Positions 17,665-26,847 of a DNA stretch of 64,000 bases are shown here, piece by piece. Each line of letters begins with the position of its first letter. Position 1 is the stretch's first letter. A program made the translations under genes and the position numbers. The stretch covers positions 1-64,000 of the forward strand of contig ONQT01000005.1 in the NCBI GenBank assembly GCA_900320045.1. The letters run 5' to 3'. Below the pieces are notes generated by a model. The model had not been told where the DNA came from. It did not search any database and worked only from the letters and a program-made list of their open reading frames with translations. This DNA is from an uncultured Prevotellaceae bacterium (GTDB taxonomy: Bacteria > Bacteroidota > Bacteroidia > Bacteroidales > Bacteroidaceae).

Positions 17665-19032
17665 TTAAATATTCATCACAAACCAAATGTCTGAGTTTGT
17701 TTTTGATGTCAATTTGATTCTCTGGAGATTGAACCTGGAGTCAGCAGCAGACAACTGCATCTCCTGAGAAATGGTATCCCAGATCGTCTTCAGAGCAGGA
17801 CAACGGTTCATCACATTCTGCGCTGCAGTATTAGAGGGCTCCACGAACTTGAATGTTGCTTTATCCTTGTCCTCATTGCAGTCAAAGGTAAAGTAGTAAG
17901 TCTGGTTAGCGACCTTACCGCTAGAAAGGTAGCTCATCGTCCAGACATACTTCTGCAGCTTGCTGTCATAACCGAAGTTGATGTTGCTCAACACGAAGTT
18001 TTTGTTGACAGCCTTTAATTCCGCAGCCAGTTTGTCCATCAAATCCTTAAAGCTGGCAGACATTTCAGCACCAGCCTTGGTAGTCCACTTCTTCTTCTGC
18101 AGATATTCATTATAGAACTTAGCCACAGGATAGCCCTCAATGACATAGGAGCCGTTCTCCAGACAGGTGAACCTGTCCTCAGCTTCGTTGTAGACGAACT
18201 CACGGGCATCACACTTGCTTCTTCCGATATTGTAAAGGAAGCGCATGTAATACTTTCCGTTACGCTGGGTAATTGTAAACACGTGGTCTGTGCTCTGGGT
18301 AATGGCATCACCGCCGACGGGATAAAACTCTGCAATACCCTTGCTGGCCTTGGTCATCACAAAGGTGGTGTCGCCTAAGAAAGCCTGGGCATTGTTGGGT
18401 GCATCGGCAGAGAAGATTTTATCTTTGAACGCATTGAGATCCTTCATATAAGCCTGGAAGTCCGTATCGTACGGAAGTTTCACCATACGAATATAAGCAC
18501 CACGCTTCTTACCCTTCAGCATTACGACATCAGCATTCTCCTTCATATCCAGTACGGCAAACTCGTAGTCACCTTCGTAGCCACGACCCTGATAGAGGTC
18601 CTTAGAGGAGTTGGCAACACCTGGATCTGAGAATGTGTGGATGCAGTTGTTGAAGGTATTGAACGACAACACGGGACCTTGGTCGGAAATAATCTGCCAC
18701 AAAGAAGTATCGTTGATATAATAATTTAATGATACAGCGTTCTGCATAGCCTGCTCCACAGAGCCGTCAGCCTTAAAACGGTTCAAGATGACGTATCCCA
18801 GTCCTGCAGGATATGGGTCTCGCGTCTCGGGGTCAAGTTCGAATGTGCCCAAGGGATAGTACTCCATCACCCATGCTGTACCTCCCAAACGCTTAGTATA
18901 GGTCACCTGCGATTCAGAAAGGCGCTCGGCAGCAGAACTGGAGAAGAGATCGTCTTCTTCGTTCTTACAACCCGTCAGTACCAAAGCACTGGCAGCAAGC
19001 AATACTGCTATTGATAATATATTCTTCATCAT
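17665..19032 (-). CDS. DUF4302-type lipoprotein
   Basis: A 455-residue outer-membrane lipoprotein. The signal peptide ends in the lipobox LVLTGC, followed by acidic residues (KNEEDDLF). Early motifs SSAAERLSESQVTYTKRLGGTAWVMEYYPLG fit the DUF4302 family of Bacteroidetes, which is usually encoded beside SusC/SusD and a zinc metallohydrolase lipoprotein. Function is unknown; the family is thought to act with that uptake complex. It lies 38 bp after the HExxH lipoprotein gene. Confidence 0.82.
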   Translation of the reverse strand: MMKNILSIAVLLAASALVLTGCKNEEDDLFSSSAAERLSESQVTYTKRLGGTAWVMEYYPLGTFELDPETRDPYPAGLGYVILNRFKADGSVEQAMQNAVSLNYYINDTSLWQIISDQGPVLSFNTFNNCIHTFSDPGVANSSKDLYQGRGYEGDYEFAVLDMKENADVVMLKGKKRGAYIRMVKLPYDTDFQAYMKDLNAFKDKIFSADAPNNAQAFLGDTTFVMTKASKGIAEFYPVGGDAITQSTDHVFTITQRNGKYYMRFLYNIGRSKCDAREFVYNEAEDRFTCLENGSYVIEGYPVAKFYNEYLQKKKWTTKAGAEMSASFKDLMDKLAAELKAVNKNFVLSNINFGYDSKLQKYVWTMSYLSSGKVANQTYYFTFDCNEDKDKATFKFVEPSNTAAQNVMNRCPALKTIWDTISQEMQLSAADSRFNLQRIKLTSKTNSDIWFVMNI

Positions 19033-19070
19033 AATCTGATAGTCTTTATTGCGTATATTCAGTTACTAAA

Positions 19071-20324
19071 TCACTTGGTGGGCATGAGCTCCTTGTACTT
19101 ATCTACCTGCTTGCGCAGCTCCTCCATCAGCGTGGTACCATCAGGACGACGATAGGTTAGCAGGTTGATGGGACGTCCATTGGAATCCTTGACCATATAA
19201 CCTTTATCGTCATATAGATACTGTTTCTTCTGTACAGCATCGCGTACCTTATCAATATCGTAGTTGAAGTTGACAGCCAACCACTCACGAACCATCTGCA
19301 GTTTCTTAAGGATGACATCCTTACCGGTTTCATTACCTGTTCTATCCACCACACTGAGATAGACGATGTTGCCATTGGCGTCAGGTACAGCATAGCCATC
19401 TGCGTTGCGCTGAATGTACTTACGGCTAACCTGGATGGTAATGGTATCACCACCAGACGTTGTACCTACCTTCCAATAATAGCCTACGGAGTCACGATGT
19501 GCCAAGCCCTTTTTCACTTTAGCGTCACAGTTCTTCCAGTGAGCATAATTGACATCGGTAGCCACCTCCCAGCTCTTGGTAGCGCCGTCCAACATGTGTG
19601 CCCAGGTAATAGAGTCCTTCACGATGTAGTTGGCAATGACCTCTACCCAGTCCTCACGAGCCTGTGAGGAAGCATAGGGTGAGACGAAGCCCTGACCCAG
19701 CACAACGGAGTCAGGAGTATCCTGCCAACCGGCGCTGTTATAGAACGTCGACGAGATGAGGTTGAAGTCCTGCGGATAGTTGACATTCTGGTGCAGAATG
19801 TGCGAAAACTCGTGGTGCATGGTCTTGAAGAAATACTCGTTGAGGTTATCAATGTTGTCAGGCTTCAGGCTCTCAGCATTGAAAAGCGTAATCTTCAGAC
19901 CGCCTTCAGCAGTACCCAGCTTGATGGTACCCGACGTGGGGTTGTATGCTGGTGAACCGATGATGTGCATCACACGGGGGCTGTACTTCTTCAGGAACTC
20001 CTGACCAACGACGTCGCGATAGACATCGTACCACAGATACTTGTTCAGCACGGCCAGGTTAACACACTGGTCATAGGAACAGGGTGTCAGGTTGTAGTCC
20101 ATGTCGGAACCGATGTCCTGCAGTCTGTACAGGTAACGCATATTGTACGGCTCCTGGAAGTTCACCTTGATAAAGGTATCCAAGGGGAAGCTGTACACAG
20201 TGCGGTCCAGCGTCTCGTTCACCGAGGGGAAGATGCTGTCGGTGAAGTCGTCATCGGAGCACGAAGTAACATTCAGCGTGGTCAAAGCCACGAGCATGAC
20301 AACAAATATATTCAGTTTCTTCAT
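19071..20324 (-). CDS. Zinc metallohydrolase lipoprotein of a SusCD-type locus
   Basis: The 417-residue product has a lipoprotein signal (MKKLNIFVVMLVALTTLNVTSC) and a zinc-protease motif HEFSHILHQ near residue 171, with the third ligand perhaps in the downstream EDWVEVIANY helix. This arrangement matches the substrate import-associated zinc metallohydrolase lipoproteins encoded next to SusC/SusD in Bacteroidetes (known family). It probably sits on the outer face of the outer membrane and trims peptides before import; the substrate is inferred. It follows SusD by 16 bp. Confidence 0.85.
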   Translation of the reverse strand: MKKLNIFVVMLVALTTLNVTSCSDDDFTDSIFPSVNETLDRTVYSFPLDTFIKVNFQEPYNMRYLYRLQDIGSDMDYNLTPCSYDQCVNLAVLNKYLWYDVYRDVVGQEFLKKYSPRVMHIIGSPAYNPTSGTIKLGTAEGGLKITLFNAESLKPDNIDNLNEYFFKTMHHEFSHILHQNVNYPQDFNLISSTFYNSAGWQDTPDSVVLGQGFVSPYASSQAREDWVEVIANYIVKDSITWAHMLDGATKSWEVATDVNYAHWKNCDAKVKKGLAHRDSVGYYWKVGTTSGGDTITIQVSRKYIQRNADGYAVPDANGNIVYLSVVDRTGNETGKDVILKKLQMVREWLAVNFNYDIDKVRDAVQKKQYLYDDKGYMVKDSNGRPINLLTYRRPDGTTLMEELRKQVDKYKELMPTK

Positions 20325-20340
20325 ATCTTAACCCTCCTTA

Positions 20341-22104
20341 TTATTTATTATTAGCCATTGCGTCCGAGCCTTGTTTCATCTCCTTGCCTGCACCTTCAGC
20401 TGCGCTGGTGACAGGACGTGAAGTGGGCAGACCGGCAACCAGAACCTCTGCAGGCAGTTCGACGGCCAGACGGGAGTCGTGAGCTTCAATATTAAACGTC
20501 ACGACCTGTCCATTTTGCCAGTATGTATGAGTAAAAGGTAGACCCAGGCGCTTGATGTCGAAGAATCGCAGACCCGTCCAAGCGGTCTCATAGCGACGCA
20601 TATCGTTGATGATATTCATATAGGTCACCTTGTTAGCAGGGATGACAAACGAAGGGCTGACCTTCTGTGTGAAGTCCCAGTTTTCCTTCACGTTACTGTG
20701 ATCCTTGTACTGTGAGGCAGCATACCAGCTTTCCATAGATGTCCTGGTGGGAGGCAGTGTCAGACCTGAGGAGTAGCGGTCTTTGGTCTTCTGCGAGAAG
20801 TTATAACGGCTCTCCTCGTAGGCGATGAGGTCTTCTACACATCCATCGATGTCGTTTTGACCTAACAACTCAGCCTCGGCACGCTCTAACAACAGCTCGG
20901 TGCATGTAAACTCACGACGGATAATGTGGGGATAACCGATACCGGCCACCTTATCGCTATACTCGAAGCGCTCGGAAATACGACCGCTCTTGTATCCGTG
21001 GTCAGAGTTACCGTCCCAATAGTACTTGTCAGCAACACCTGCTACGGGGTTCCAATAGTAGCGTGAGCAGTGGGTCAGGTGACCATAGATGTCACGCAGT
21101 GCCTTACCGGCCGTTGCGTAGCGGTAGCCTACGGCACGACGCCACTGACGTGAATAGGTAGCAACGAGCATCAAGTTGTTAGGCTGATCGGGGCTTTGCC
21201 AGATTTCTGCTACATCCGTAGAGTTGGTGGCATCATCGCACTTCTCCCAGTTGTAAAGGAGTGTAGGCAGACCAGCACGGCCTCCGGTTGAGTTCTCACC
21301 CAGCACGGCATTGGCGTGCTCAATGCACTTGTCATAGTTTCTCTTATAAAGATAGAAGCGGGCTGCAAAGGCATGAGCAGCCTTGCTGTTGAAGTGCCAC
21401 TTGGGTTTCTTGTAGTTCTGTTCGTTCAGGTACTTCAGGCCCTCTTCCAGGTCTTTCTCAATCTTCTGATAGGTAGCAGTCACGTTCTCACGGTCGTAGT
21501 CAACGTGCACCTTGTCCTCAGGGGAAGTGATGTAAGGGATACCTACATCGCCACGGCTCAGTTCCTCGTCGCGGTAAGCCTGCGAGAAGATATTAACCAG
21601 CACGAAGTGGTTGTAGGCACGCGCCAGAAAAGCCTCTCCGTAGGCAGCCTTCATGGCATTGCTGCACTGCTCTATGGGCGTACTGCCACGAAGATTGTCC
21701 AGATTTTCAATAGCATGGTTAGCTACTGCTATAGCCTTGTAACTGCTCTCCCAAATATCTGCGGGAGTATCGGAGTTATTGGTGCTGACGGCCTTGAACT
21801 GATAAGCCTCGTCGTCCATCAAATCGTAAGACGTCAGGTTGAAGCGCACCTCTATCTCTTCACCGCTACTCTGCGTAGCCATGTAGGGAGCATTGATATC
21901 AATGATGTTGTCGCTCGAAATCTCGCACATCCATCCATAGTTGGAGTTGGAATAGGCCGTACCGAGCAGCATGACGATGTCCTCGACGTTGTTCAGCTCA
22001 ACGCGCTCGTCGGGAGCCTTGTCCAGGAAGTCACTGCACGACGTCAGGCTCATGCCCAGGGCCAGAATGGATAAACCTATATATTTCTTCATATTCATAA
22101 TCAT
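20341..22104 (-). CDS. SusD/RagB-family nutrient-binding lipoprotein
   Basis: A 587-residue lipoprotein that should form the surface lid of the SusC channel. It has the signal and lipobox SILALGMSLTSC, and the SusD N-terminal features (DFLDKAPDERVELNNVEDIVMLL, followed by YGEAFLARAYNHFVLVNIF in a TPR helix). The C-terminal half has the usual VTYMNIINDMRRYETAWTGLRFFDIKRLGLPF. It is encoded 34 bp after SusC. Ligand specificity cannot be read from the sequence; two peptidase genes in the locus favour peptides. Confidence 0.92.
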   Translation of the reverse strand: MIMNMKKYIGLSILALGMSLTSCSDFLDKAPDERVELNNVEDIVMLLGTAYSNSNYGWMCEISSDNIIDINAPYMATQSSGEEIEVRFNLTSYDLMDDEAYQFKAVSTNNSDTPADIWESSYKAIAVANHAIENLDNLRGSTPIEQCSNAMKAAYGEAFLARAYNHFVLVNIFSQAYRDEELSRGDVGIPYITSPEDKVHVDYDRENVTATYQKIEKDLEEGLKYLNEQNYKKPKWHFNSKAAHAFAARFYLYKRNYDKCIEHANAVLGENSTGGRAGLPTLLYNWEKCDDATNSTDVAEIWQSPDQPNNLMLVATYSRQWRRAVGYRYATAGKALRDIYGHLTHCSRYYWNPVAGVADKYYWDGNSDHGYKSGRISERFEYSDKVAGIGYPHIIRREFTCTELLLERAEAELLGQNDIDGCVEDLIAYEESRYNFSQKTKDRYSSGLTLPPTRTSMESWYAASQYKDHSNVKENWDFTQKVSPSFVIPANKVTYMNIINDMRRYETAWTGLRFFDIKRLGLPFTHTYWQNGQVVTFNIEAHDSRLAVELPAEVLVAGLPTSRPVTSAAEGAGKEMKQGSDAMANNK

Positions 22105-22138
22105 CTTATTCTTTCGTTTTATTCATTCATCATCAGCA

Positions 22139-25100
22139 TTACATTCCCAGACGCAGTGTGAACGTCATCTGCTTAGGCATAGGCGTTGCCACACCACCGG
22201 CGTTAACGAACTCAGGATCCTGACCGTTCAGCTTCTTGTCACTGTAAATGAGCCAGATGTTTGTTACGTCAAACTTCAACGAGCAGGTATTCAGACCGAT
22301 TCTGTTAATCCACTCCTTCGGCATGTCGTAGGTCAGTGAGATATTCTTCAGTCGGATGAAACCGCCATCAGCAACGCGAGCCGTTGAGTAATTGTAGGCA
22401 TTGTATGCGTAGTTCAGGTGGTTAATGTCGTGGTACTGACGGCGGCTGGCAATGGCCGGAATTTCAGTGATGTGCTCATCACCGGGCTGTACCCAACGGT
22501 TCTTGAACTCCTTCGGCATAGCCGACATATCGCTGTAAGCAGCAGAGAAAGCCGGGTCGAGACGTATCTTATTGCCGAACGAATAGGTTACGAATACATT
22601 CAGACGCCAGTTCTTCCACGTCACGGTATTGTTCAGACCACCCGTTGTAGTAGGCTCCGTAGGACCTTCATACTTCAGGAAGTCGAGCTTCTCGTACTCC
22701 TGGAAGTTGATGTCTGTCAGGGTCTTCACACCATCCTGGTTGATGACCTGGGGCAGACCCTGGTCATTCAGACCGGCAAAGGGGATAGAGAACAGGGCTG
22801 ATACAGGATAGCCCTCGCGATAGTGGTTGGTAGAGTTACCGGTAACCAAGTCAATGACATTCGAGCGCGACTTCAGGTCGGTAATCTCGTTCTTGGCGTA
22901 CGAGAAAGTGAAGTCGGTAGTCCACTTCCAGTCTTTATTCTGCAAGTTGGTGGACGAGAGGGTCAACTCCACACCATGCGACTTCATGGTAGCCACGTTG
23001 GCCATCTTGTTGATGTAACCACCCACACCCTGGGTCTGCGTGTAACCAATCAGGTCGTAGTTGTTACGCCAATATATATCGAAGTTCAGGTTCAGTCGGT
23101 TGTGCAGGAAACCAGCATCCAGACCGAGGTTGAACTCGTGCTTCTTCTCGTAGGTCAACTCCGTGTTGGCAATCTCGCTCAACGCTGTAACGGTCTCCAT
23201 CTGGTCACCCTGAGGACGCCAGGCGTTCATTGAGTAGTAGATGGGCAGTGCGTTCGATACATTGGCAGGACCGCGGTCAGCAGTCAGCGAGTAAGAAAGG
23301 CGCAGTGCAAGGTGTGACACCTTGTAATTGGTATTCTCCATCCACTTCTGGAAGAAGTTTTCCTCGTGGGCATTCCATGCACCGGAGATGTTCCACGTCG
23401 GCAGCCAACGAGCACTGGTTGCCCTACCCAACTTATTGGTACCCTCATAGCGCAGGGTACCGTTGACGACGTAGCGTCCCTTGTAGGAGTAGTTGGCATT
23501 GATAAAGTAGGCAATGTTGCGCGACCATGACTTGGCGAACGAGCTCAGGATGGTACCTTCCTCCTTGGCTTGCTTGAAGAACTCGGGGGTAATGGTTACC
23601 AGACGGGCTGCATTGTAGTCTACGCCATAGTCAGAGTGGAACATGCGGTCCTTGTCAGTCTTGTTGACTTCCATACCACCGAAGAGTCCCATGATATGGG
23701 TCTCATCCCATACCTTATTATATTGTATGGTTCCACGGAAGTCCAACTGCTTCACCATATAGTCGTTACGGGTATAGATACCACCCTTCGGCATCACTGA
23801 AATAGGCAGTGAGTTGGGTTTATCGGGGTCAGTGTACAAGTAGCTGTTACTATACTGGATGTTAGGATTGTCCACACCGGCACGATAGGCCTCGGCCTGG
23901 TTCGACTCGTTGAGGATGAAGTGCTCCTGCGAAGTCTTCATGGTGCGGTAGGCTCCCAACAAGTGAATCTCCATGCCGCGAATGGGCTTATAAGTCAACT
24001 CACCCTGGAACTTCATGTCACTGACAGAAACGTCGATGTAGTTGTTGTCCAGTTCACGGAAAATGTTGAACGGGGCATAGTTACGGGTATAGACAGCATC
24101 GGGATCCAGCGTGCGCGAGGTATTCATGGCGTAGCTGAATGGGTTGATGTCGAACGAACGGTTAACGGCACCGCTCACCACGTCAGTAGAACGTGCCAAG
24201 GTACCGGGTGCCTTCTGGTCACGATACGAACCGTTAGTCAAAATGCTAACAATCAACTTCTTAGACAGGTTGTACGAAGCGTTCATGTTGGCGGTATAGC
24301 GCTCCACCTTTGAATCCTTCGTCCATCCCGGGTCGTACATCACAGACACCGAACCGTACAGGCTGGCCTTATCAGTACCTGTCGAAATGCTGACAGCGTG
24401 GTTCTGCACGATGTTGTTGTTGAACAGCAGGTCAAACCAGTCGGTATTGCGGAACTCTGCATCACGCAGGTAGGCATTCATGGCCGACTCAGTATAGTCC
24501 AAACCATACTGGCCATTGCCCTTATACTTGGCAATCTCGCTGTACATACGGCCATAGAGACCCTGCGAGCTACTGTTGGCAACCTGAGAGAACTCCAGCC
24601 AACCCTTAGTGGCCATTTCCTTATAGATACCCATCTGCTCCTGAGAGTTCGAGATGTTGTAGTTGCGATAAGAGGGCTTGAAACGGTAGGTGAACTCACC
24701 GGTGTAGTTCACTGTGCTGCGGCCTGCCTTACCACGCTTGGTGGTGATAACAACCACACCAGCCATAGCGCGAGCACCATAGATAGAGGTTGCGGAACCG
24801 TCCTTCAGCACCTGGAACGACTCGATATCATCAGCACTCAGACCGGCAATGGCATTAGAAATCAGCGTCACGGCATCACCAGACGACAGGTCGTCAGCGC
24901 TCACGTCGACAGCATCCTCCTGAATCACACCATCAATCACCCACAGAGGCTTGGAGCTACCATAAATAGACGTAGCACCACGGACACGAATCTTAGGAGC
25001 AGTACCGAAAGTACCAGACACGTTCTGCACAGATACACCGGCTGCACGGCCTTCCAGCGCACGGCTGACGTCGGCCACACCGTCCAACTTAGCCTTGTCG

Positions 25101-25477
25101 GCATCCACCTTCGTTGTAGCACCGGTAAACAAGCGCTTATCCTGCTTCATCATACCTACGGCTACAACCTCGTCCAATTGCTGTGAAGCATCGGGAGCTA
25201 AGGTAATCTTCATGCCGTTCTGCGGCTTTACCGTCTGAGTAGCCATACCAACATAGCTGATCACCAGTTTCTTGCCAGCGGGCACGTTAATCGAGAAATT
25301 ACCATCCATGTCGGTCTTGGTACCCTGCTTAGTGCCCTGAACCATTACCGTTGCGCCGATACAAGGCTCGCCGGTATCCTCAAAGACGGTACCTGTTATC
25401 TTGTTCTGAGCCAGCGCAACGCCTATGCTCAACAACAAGCAGGTCATAAACATCGTTAGTCGTTTTTTCATAAACAA
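22139..25477 (-). CDS. SusC/RagA-family TonB-linked outer membrane transporter
   Basis: The 1112-residue product has a signal peptide (residues 1-23), a CarboxypepD_reg-like domain (ITGTVFEDTGEPCIGATVMVQGT, about 27-105), a TonB plug domain (VSRALEGRAAGVSVQNVSG, then LWVIDGVIQED and QVLKDGSATSIYGARAMAGVVVITTKRG) and a long beta-barrel ending FTLRLGM. It imports the substrate captured by its SusD partner using TonB energy. The ADDLSSGDAVTLISNAIAGLSADDIES segment is typical of the SusC subgroup paired with DUF4302 and zinc metallohydrolase lipoproteins. First gene of the operon. Confidence 0.94.
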   Translation of the reverse strand: MFMKKRLTMFMTCLLLSIGVALAQNKITGTVFEDTGEPCIGATVMVQGTKQGTKTDMDGNFSINVPAGKKLVISYVGMATQTVKPQNGMKITLAPDASQQLDEVVAVGMMKQDKRLFTGATTKVDADKAKLDGVADVSRALEGRAAGVSVQNVSGTFGTAPKIRVRGATSIYGSSKPLWVIDGVIQEDAVDVSADDLSSGDAVTLISNAIAGLSADDIESFQVLKDGSATSIYGARAMAGVVVITTKRGKAGRSTVNYTGEFTYRFKPSYRNYNISNSQEQMGIYKEMATKGWLEFSQVANSSSQGLYGRMYSEIAKYKGNGQYGLDYTESAMNAYLRDAEFRNTDWFDLLFNNNIVQNHAVSISTGTDKASLYGSVSVMYDPGWTKDSKVERYTANMNASYNLSKKLIVSILTNGSYRDQKAPGTLARSTDVVSGAVNRSFDINPFSYAMNTSRTLDPDAVYTRNYAPFNIFRELDNNYIDVSVSDMKFQGELTYKPIRGMEIHLLGAYRTMKTSQEHFILNESNQAEAYRAGVDNPNIQYSNSYLYTDPDKPNSLPISVMPKGGIYTRNDYMVKQLDFRGTIQYNKVWDETHIMGLFGGMEVNKTDKDRMFHSDYGVDYNAARLVTITPEFFKQAKEEGTILSSFAKSWSRNIAYFINANYSYKGRYVVNGTLRYEGTNKLGRATSARWLPTWNISGAWNAHEENFFQKWMENTNYKVSHLALRLSYSLTADRGPANVSNALPIYYSMNAWRPQGDQMETVTALSEIANTELTYEKKHEFNLGLDAGFLHNRLNLNFDIYWRNNYDLIGYTQTQGVGGYINKMANVATMKSHGVELTLSSTNLQNKDWKWTTDFTFSYAKNEITDLKSRSNVIDLVTGNSTNHYREGYPVSALFSIPFAGLNDQGLPQVINQDGVKTLTDINFQEYEKLDFLKYEGPTEPTTTGGLNNTVTWKNWRLNVFVTYSFGNKIRLDPAFSAAYSDMSAMPKEFKNRWVQPGDEHITEIPAIASRRQYHDINHLNYAYNAYNYSTARVADGGFIRLKNISLTYDMPKEWINRIGLNTCSLKFDVTNIWLIYSDKKLNGQDPEFVNAGGVATPMPKQMTFTLRLGM

Positions 25478-25632
25478 TCTCTTTGTATTTTTATTTTTAC
25501 TGTTTTTCTACGACGGCTAAGGGTGAAACCTCTGCTCTTAATCCTCGCGCGTACCTTAATTATATTAATAAGGCCCCCGATTCCTCTGCACCAAAAATGC
25601 ATACACACCAAGGCACAATACGTAACAACGTG
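25478..25632 (-). other. Leader region of the SusC operon
   Basis: About 155 nt separate the promoter from the SusC start. I see no riboswitch, small ORF or clear terminator hairpin. The segment is moderately AT-rich near the gene and has the words gcaccaaaaatgcat and ttaatatattaa-like palindromes only by chance length. Confidence 0.3.
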
Positions 25633-25664
25633 CAAAGTTAACGAATTCTTTTAACTTAGACAAA
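25633..25664 (-). promoter_or_regulatory. Promoter of the SusC/SusD operon
   Basis: The minus strand reads TTTG (25661-25664), a 20-nt spacer, then TAACTTTG (25633-25640): a full Bacteroidetes promoter. No anti-sigma/ECF sigma pair is encoded next to the locus, so control is not evident. Confidence 0.75.
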
Positions 25665-25811
25665 TAAAATTATAAAAAAGATACATTTATGGTCGCTTTT
25701 TTAACTTCTAAGCCGCAATTTGTACCAAACTGTTGGTATTTCCTATCAAAAGTTATCAAGTCGTAACAAAAGTGATGTTTTTACACCCAAAGGCGCAAAG
25801 CATAAGAAATA

Positions 25812-25845
25812 CAAACAAAAGAGCGGAGCTTCATCGCGAAGCCCC
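25812..25845 (-). terminator. Intrinsic terminator after ribD
   Basis: The stem GGGGCTTC / GAAGCTCC with loop GCGAT is followed on the minus strand by gctcttttgttt. It lies 33 bp past the ribD stop and separates ribD from the SusC promoter. Confidence 0.7.
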
Positions 25846-25878
25846 ACCCTCCCAATAGTTAGTAGTATGTAGTCGTTG

Positions 25879-26823
25879 TTAGTAAGTCTTATGATAGTAA
25901 AATAGTATGTTTTTTTCATGTCCTGTCTGACAGCGGAGGGTGATGTCGGACGGCAGTTGTGGGGATCTGGTACCGCCGGCAACTACCAGAGGAGCCGTCT
26001 CCACTCGTATCTCGTCATAGAGTCCCGCCTCCATGAAAGCCTCGTGGGTCTGGCGACCACCCTCGACGATGAGCGACTGAATGCCGTGCTGATAGAGGTC
26101 GTCTATCAACTGGGGCAAGGGCCGCTGACGGGTCAGCACCACACGTTTGGGGTTGGGACCGTGCCAGTGGCGGACCGTCAACTGGGGATGTTCGCGGGCA
26201 TCGGTGGTATGACCTACCAGGATGGCATCCTCCTCTGAGCGCAGCTGGTGACTCAACATACGGGTTTGTTCGTTGGATATCTGCAGGGCGTGACCATGGT
26301 CATCTATATAGCCGTTGGCCGTCTGAGCCCACTTTAAGATGATATAGGGACGGTGCTTACTGTGATAGGTGAAGAAACGGCGGTTCAGCCACCGGCACTC
26401 CGGCTCCAGCACCCCGACGGTCACCTCAATGCCCGCTTGGCGCAGCATCTCAATACCCCTACCCTGCACTTTGGCAAAGGGGTCCACGCAACCTACGACG
26501 ACACGCTTGACGCCTTTCCTGACGATCAGTTCGGCACAGGGCGGTGTCTTGCCATAATGGGCACAAGGTTCCAAAGACACGTAAATGGTTGCTTCCGGCA
26601 GGAGGTGTTCGTTCTCCGGACGTACGCTGGCAAAGGCATTCACCTCGGCATGTCCCTCGCCACAACGGACATGATAGCCTTCACCAATTATTTTAGAGGT
26701 GAGAGGAACCACGATGACGGCGCCAACCATCGGATTGGGGCGCGCTCCATGAATGCCGTTGGCTGCCAGTTGTAAGCAGCGCCGCATATAAATTTCATCG
26801 ATGGAAATTTGGCTCTTTTCCAT
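25879..26823 (-). CDS. ribD: Bifunctional riboflavin deaminase/reductase RibD
   Basis: RibD carries out the second and third steps of riboflavin synthesis: deamination then reduction of the pyrimidinone intermediate. The 314-residue form starting MEKSQISIDEIYMRRCLQLAANG has a deaminase domain with zinc ligands in GEGHAEVNAF and SLEPCAHYGKTPPCAELI, and a reductase domain from about residue 150 (ILKWAQTANGYI, SLIVEGGRQTHEAFM). The frame extends 53 codons upstream but into prmC; I reject that start. The sequence VPLTS before KIIGEGYH is encoded by a gaggtgagagg word and replaces the usual short turn. Divergent from prmC with only 24 bp between starts. Confidence 0.93.
   Translation of the reverse strand: MEKSQISIDEIYMRRCLQLAANGIHGARPNPMVGAVIVVPLTSKIIGEGYHVRCGEGHAEVNAFASVRPENEHLLPEATIYVSLEPCAHYGKTPPCAELIVRKGVKRVVVGCVDPFAKVQGRGIEMLRQAGIEVTVGVLEPECRWLNRRFFTYHSKHRPYIILKWAQTANGYIDDHGHALQISNEQTRMLSHQLRSEEDAILVGHTTDAREHPQLTVRHWHGPNPKRVVLTRQRPLPQLIDDLYQHGIQSLIVEGGRQTHEAFMEAGLYDEIRVETAPLVVAGGTRSPQLPSDITLRCQTGHEKNILFYYHKTY
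26695..26706. repeat. gaggtgagagg word inside ribD
   Basis: A single copy of agaggtgagagga lies in frame in ribD, encoding PLTS in a surface turn before KIIGEGYH. It is the same word as at 5811-5926 and in ispG. A single copy could be chance. Confidence 0.35.
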
Positions 26824-26831
26824 ATTCTTCG

Positions 26832-26839
26832 TACCTTTG
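26832..26839 (+). promoter_or_regulatory. Promoter -7 box of prmC
   Basis: TACCTTTG ends 8 nt before the prmC ATG at 26848, implying a leaderless or nearly leaderless transcript. It lies within the 24-bp gap between the ribD and prmC start codons. Confidence 0.6.
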
Positions 26840-26847
26840 CAGTTACT

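Noticed and set aside
25700-25811. Small gene between ribD and the SusC promoter
   Set aside because: Only short AT-rich frames without start signals or family features were seen.
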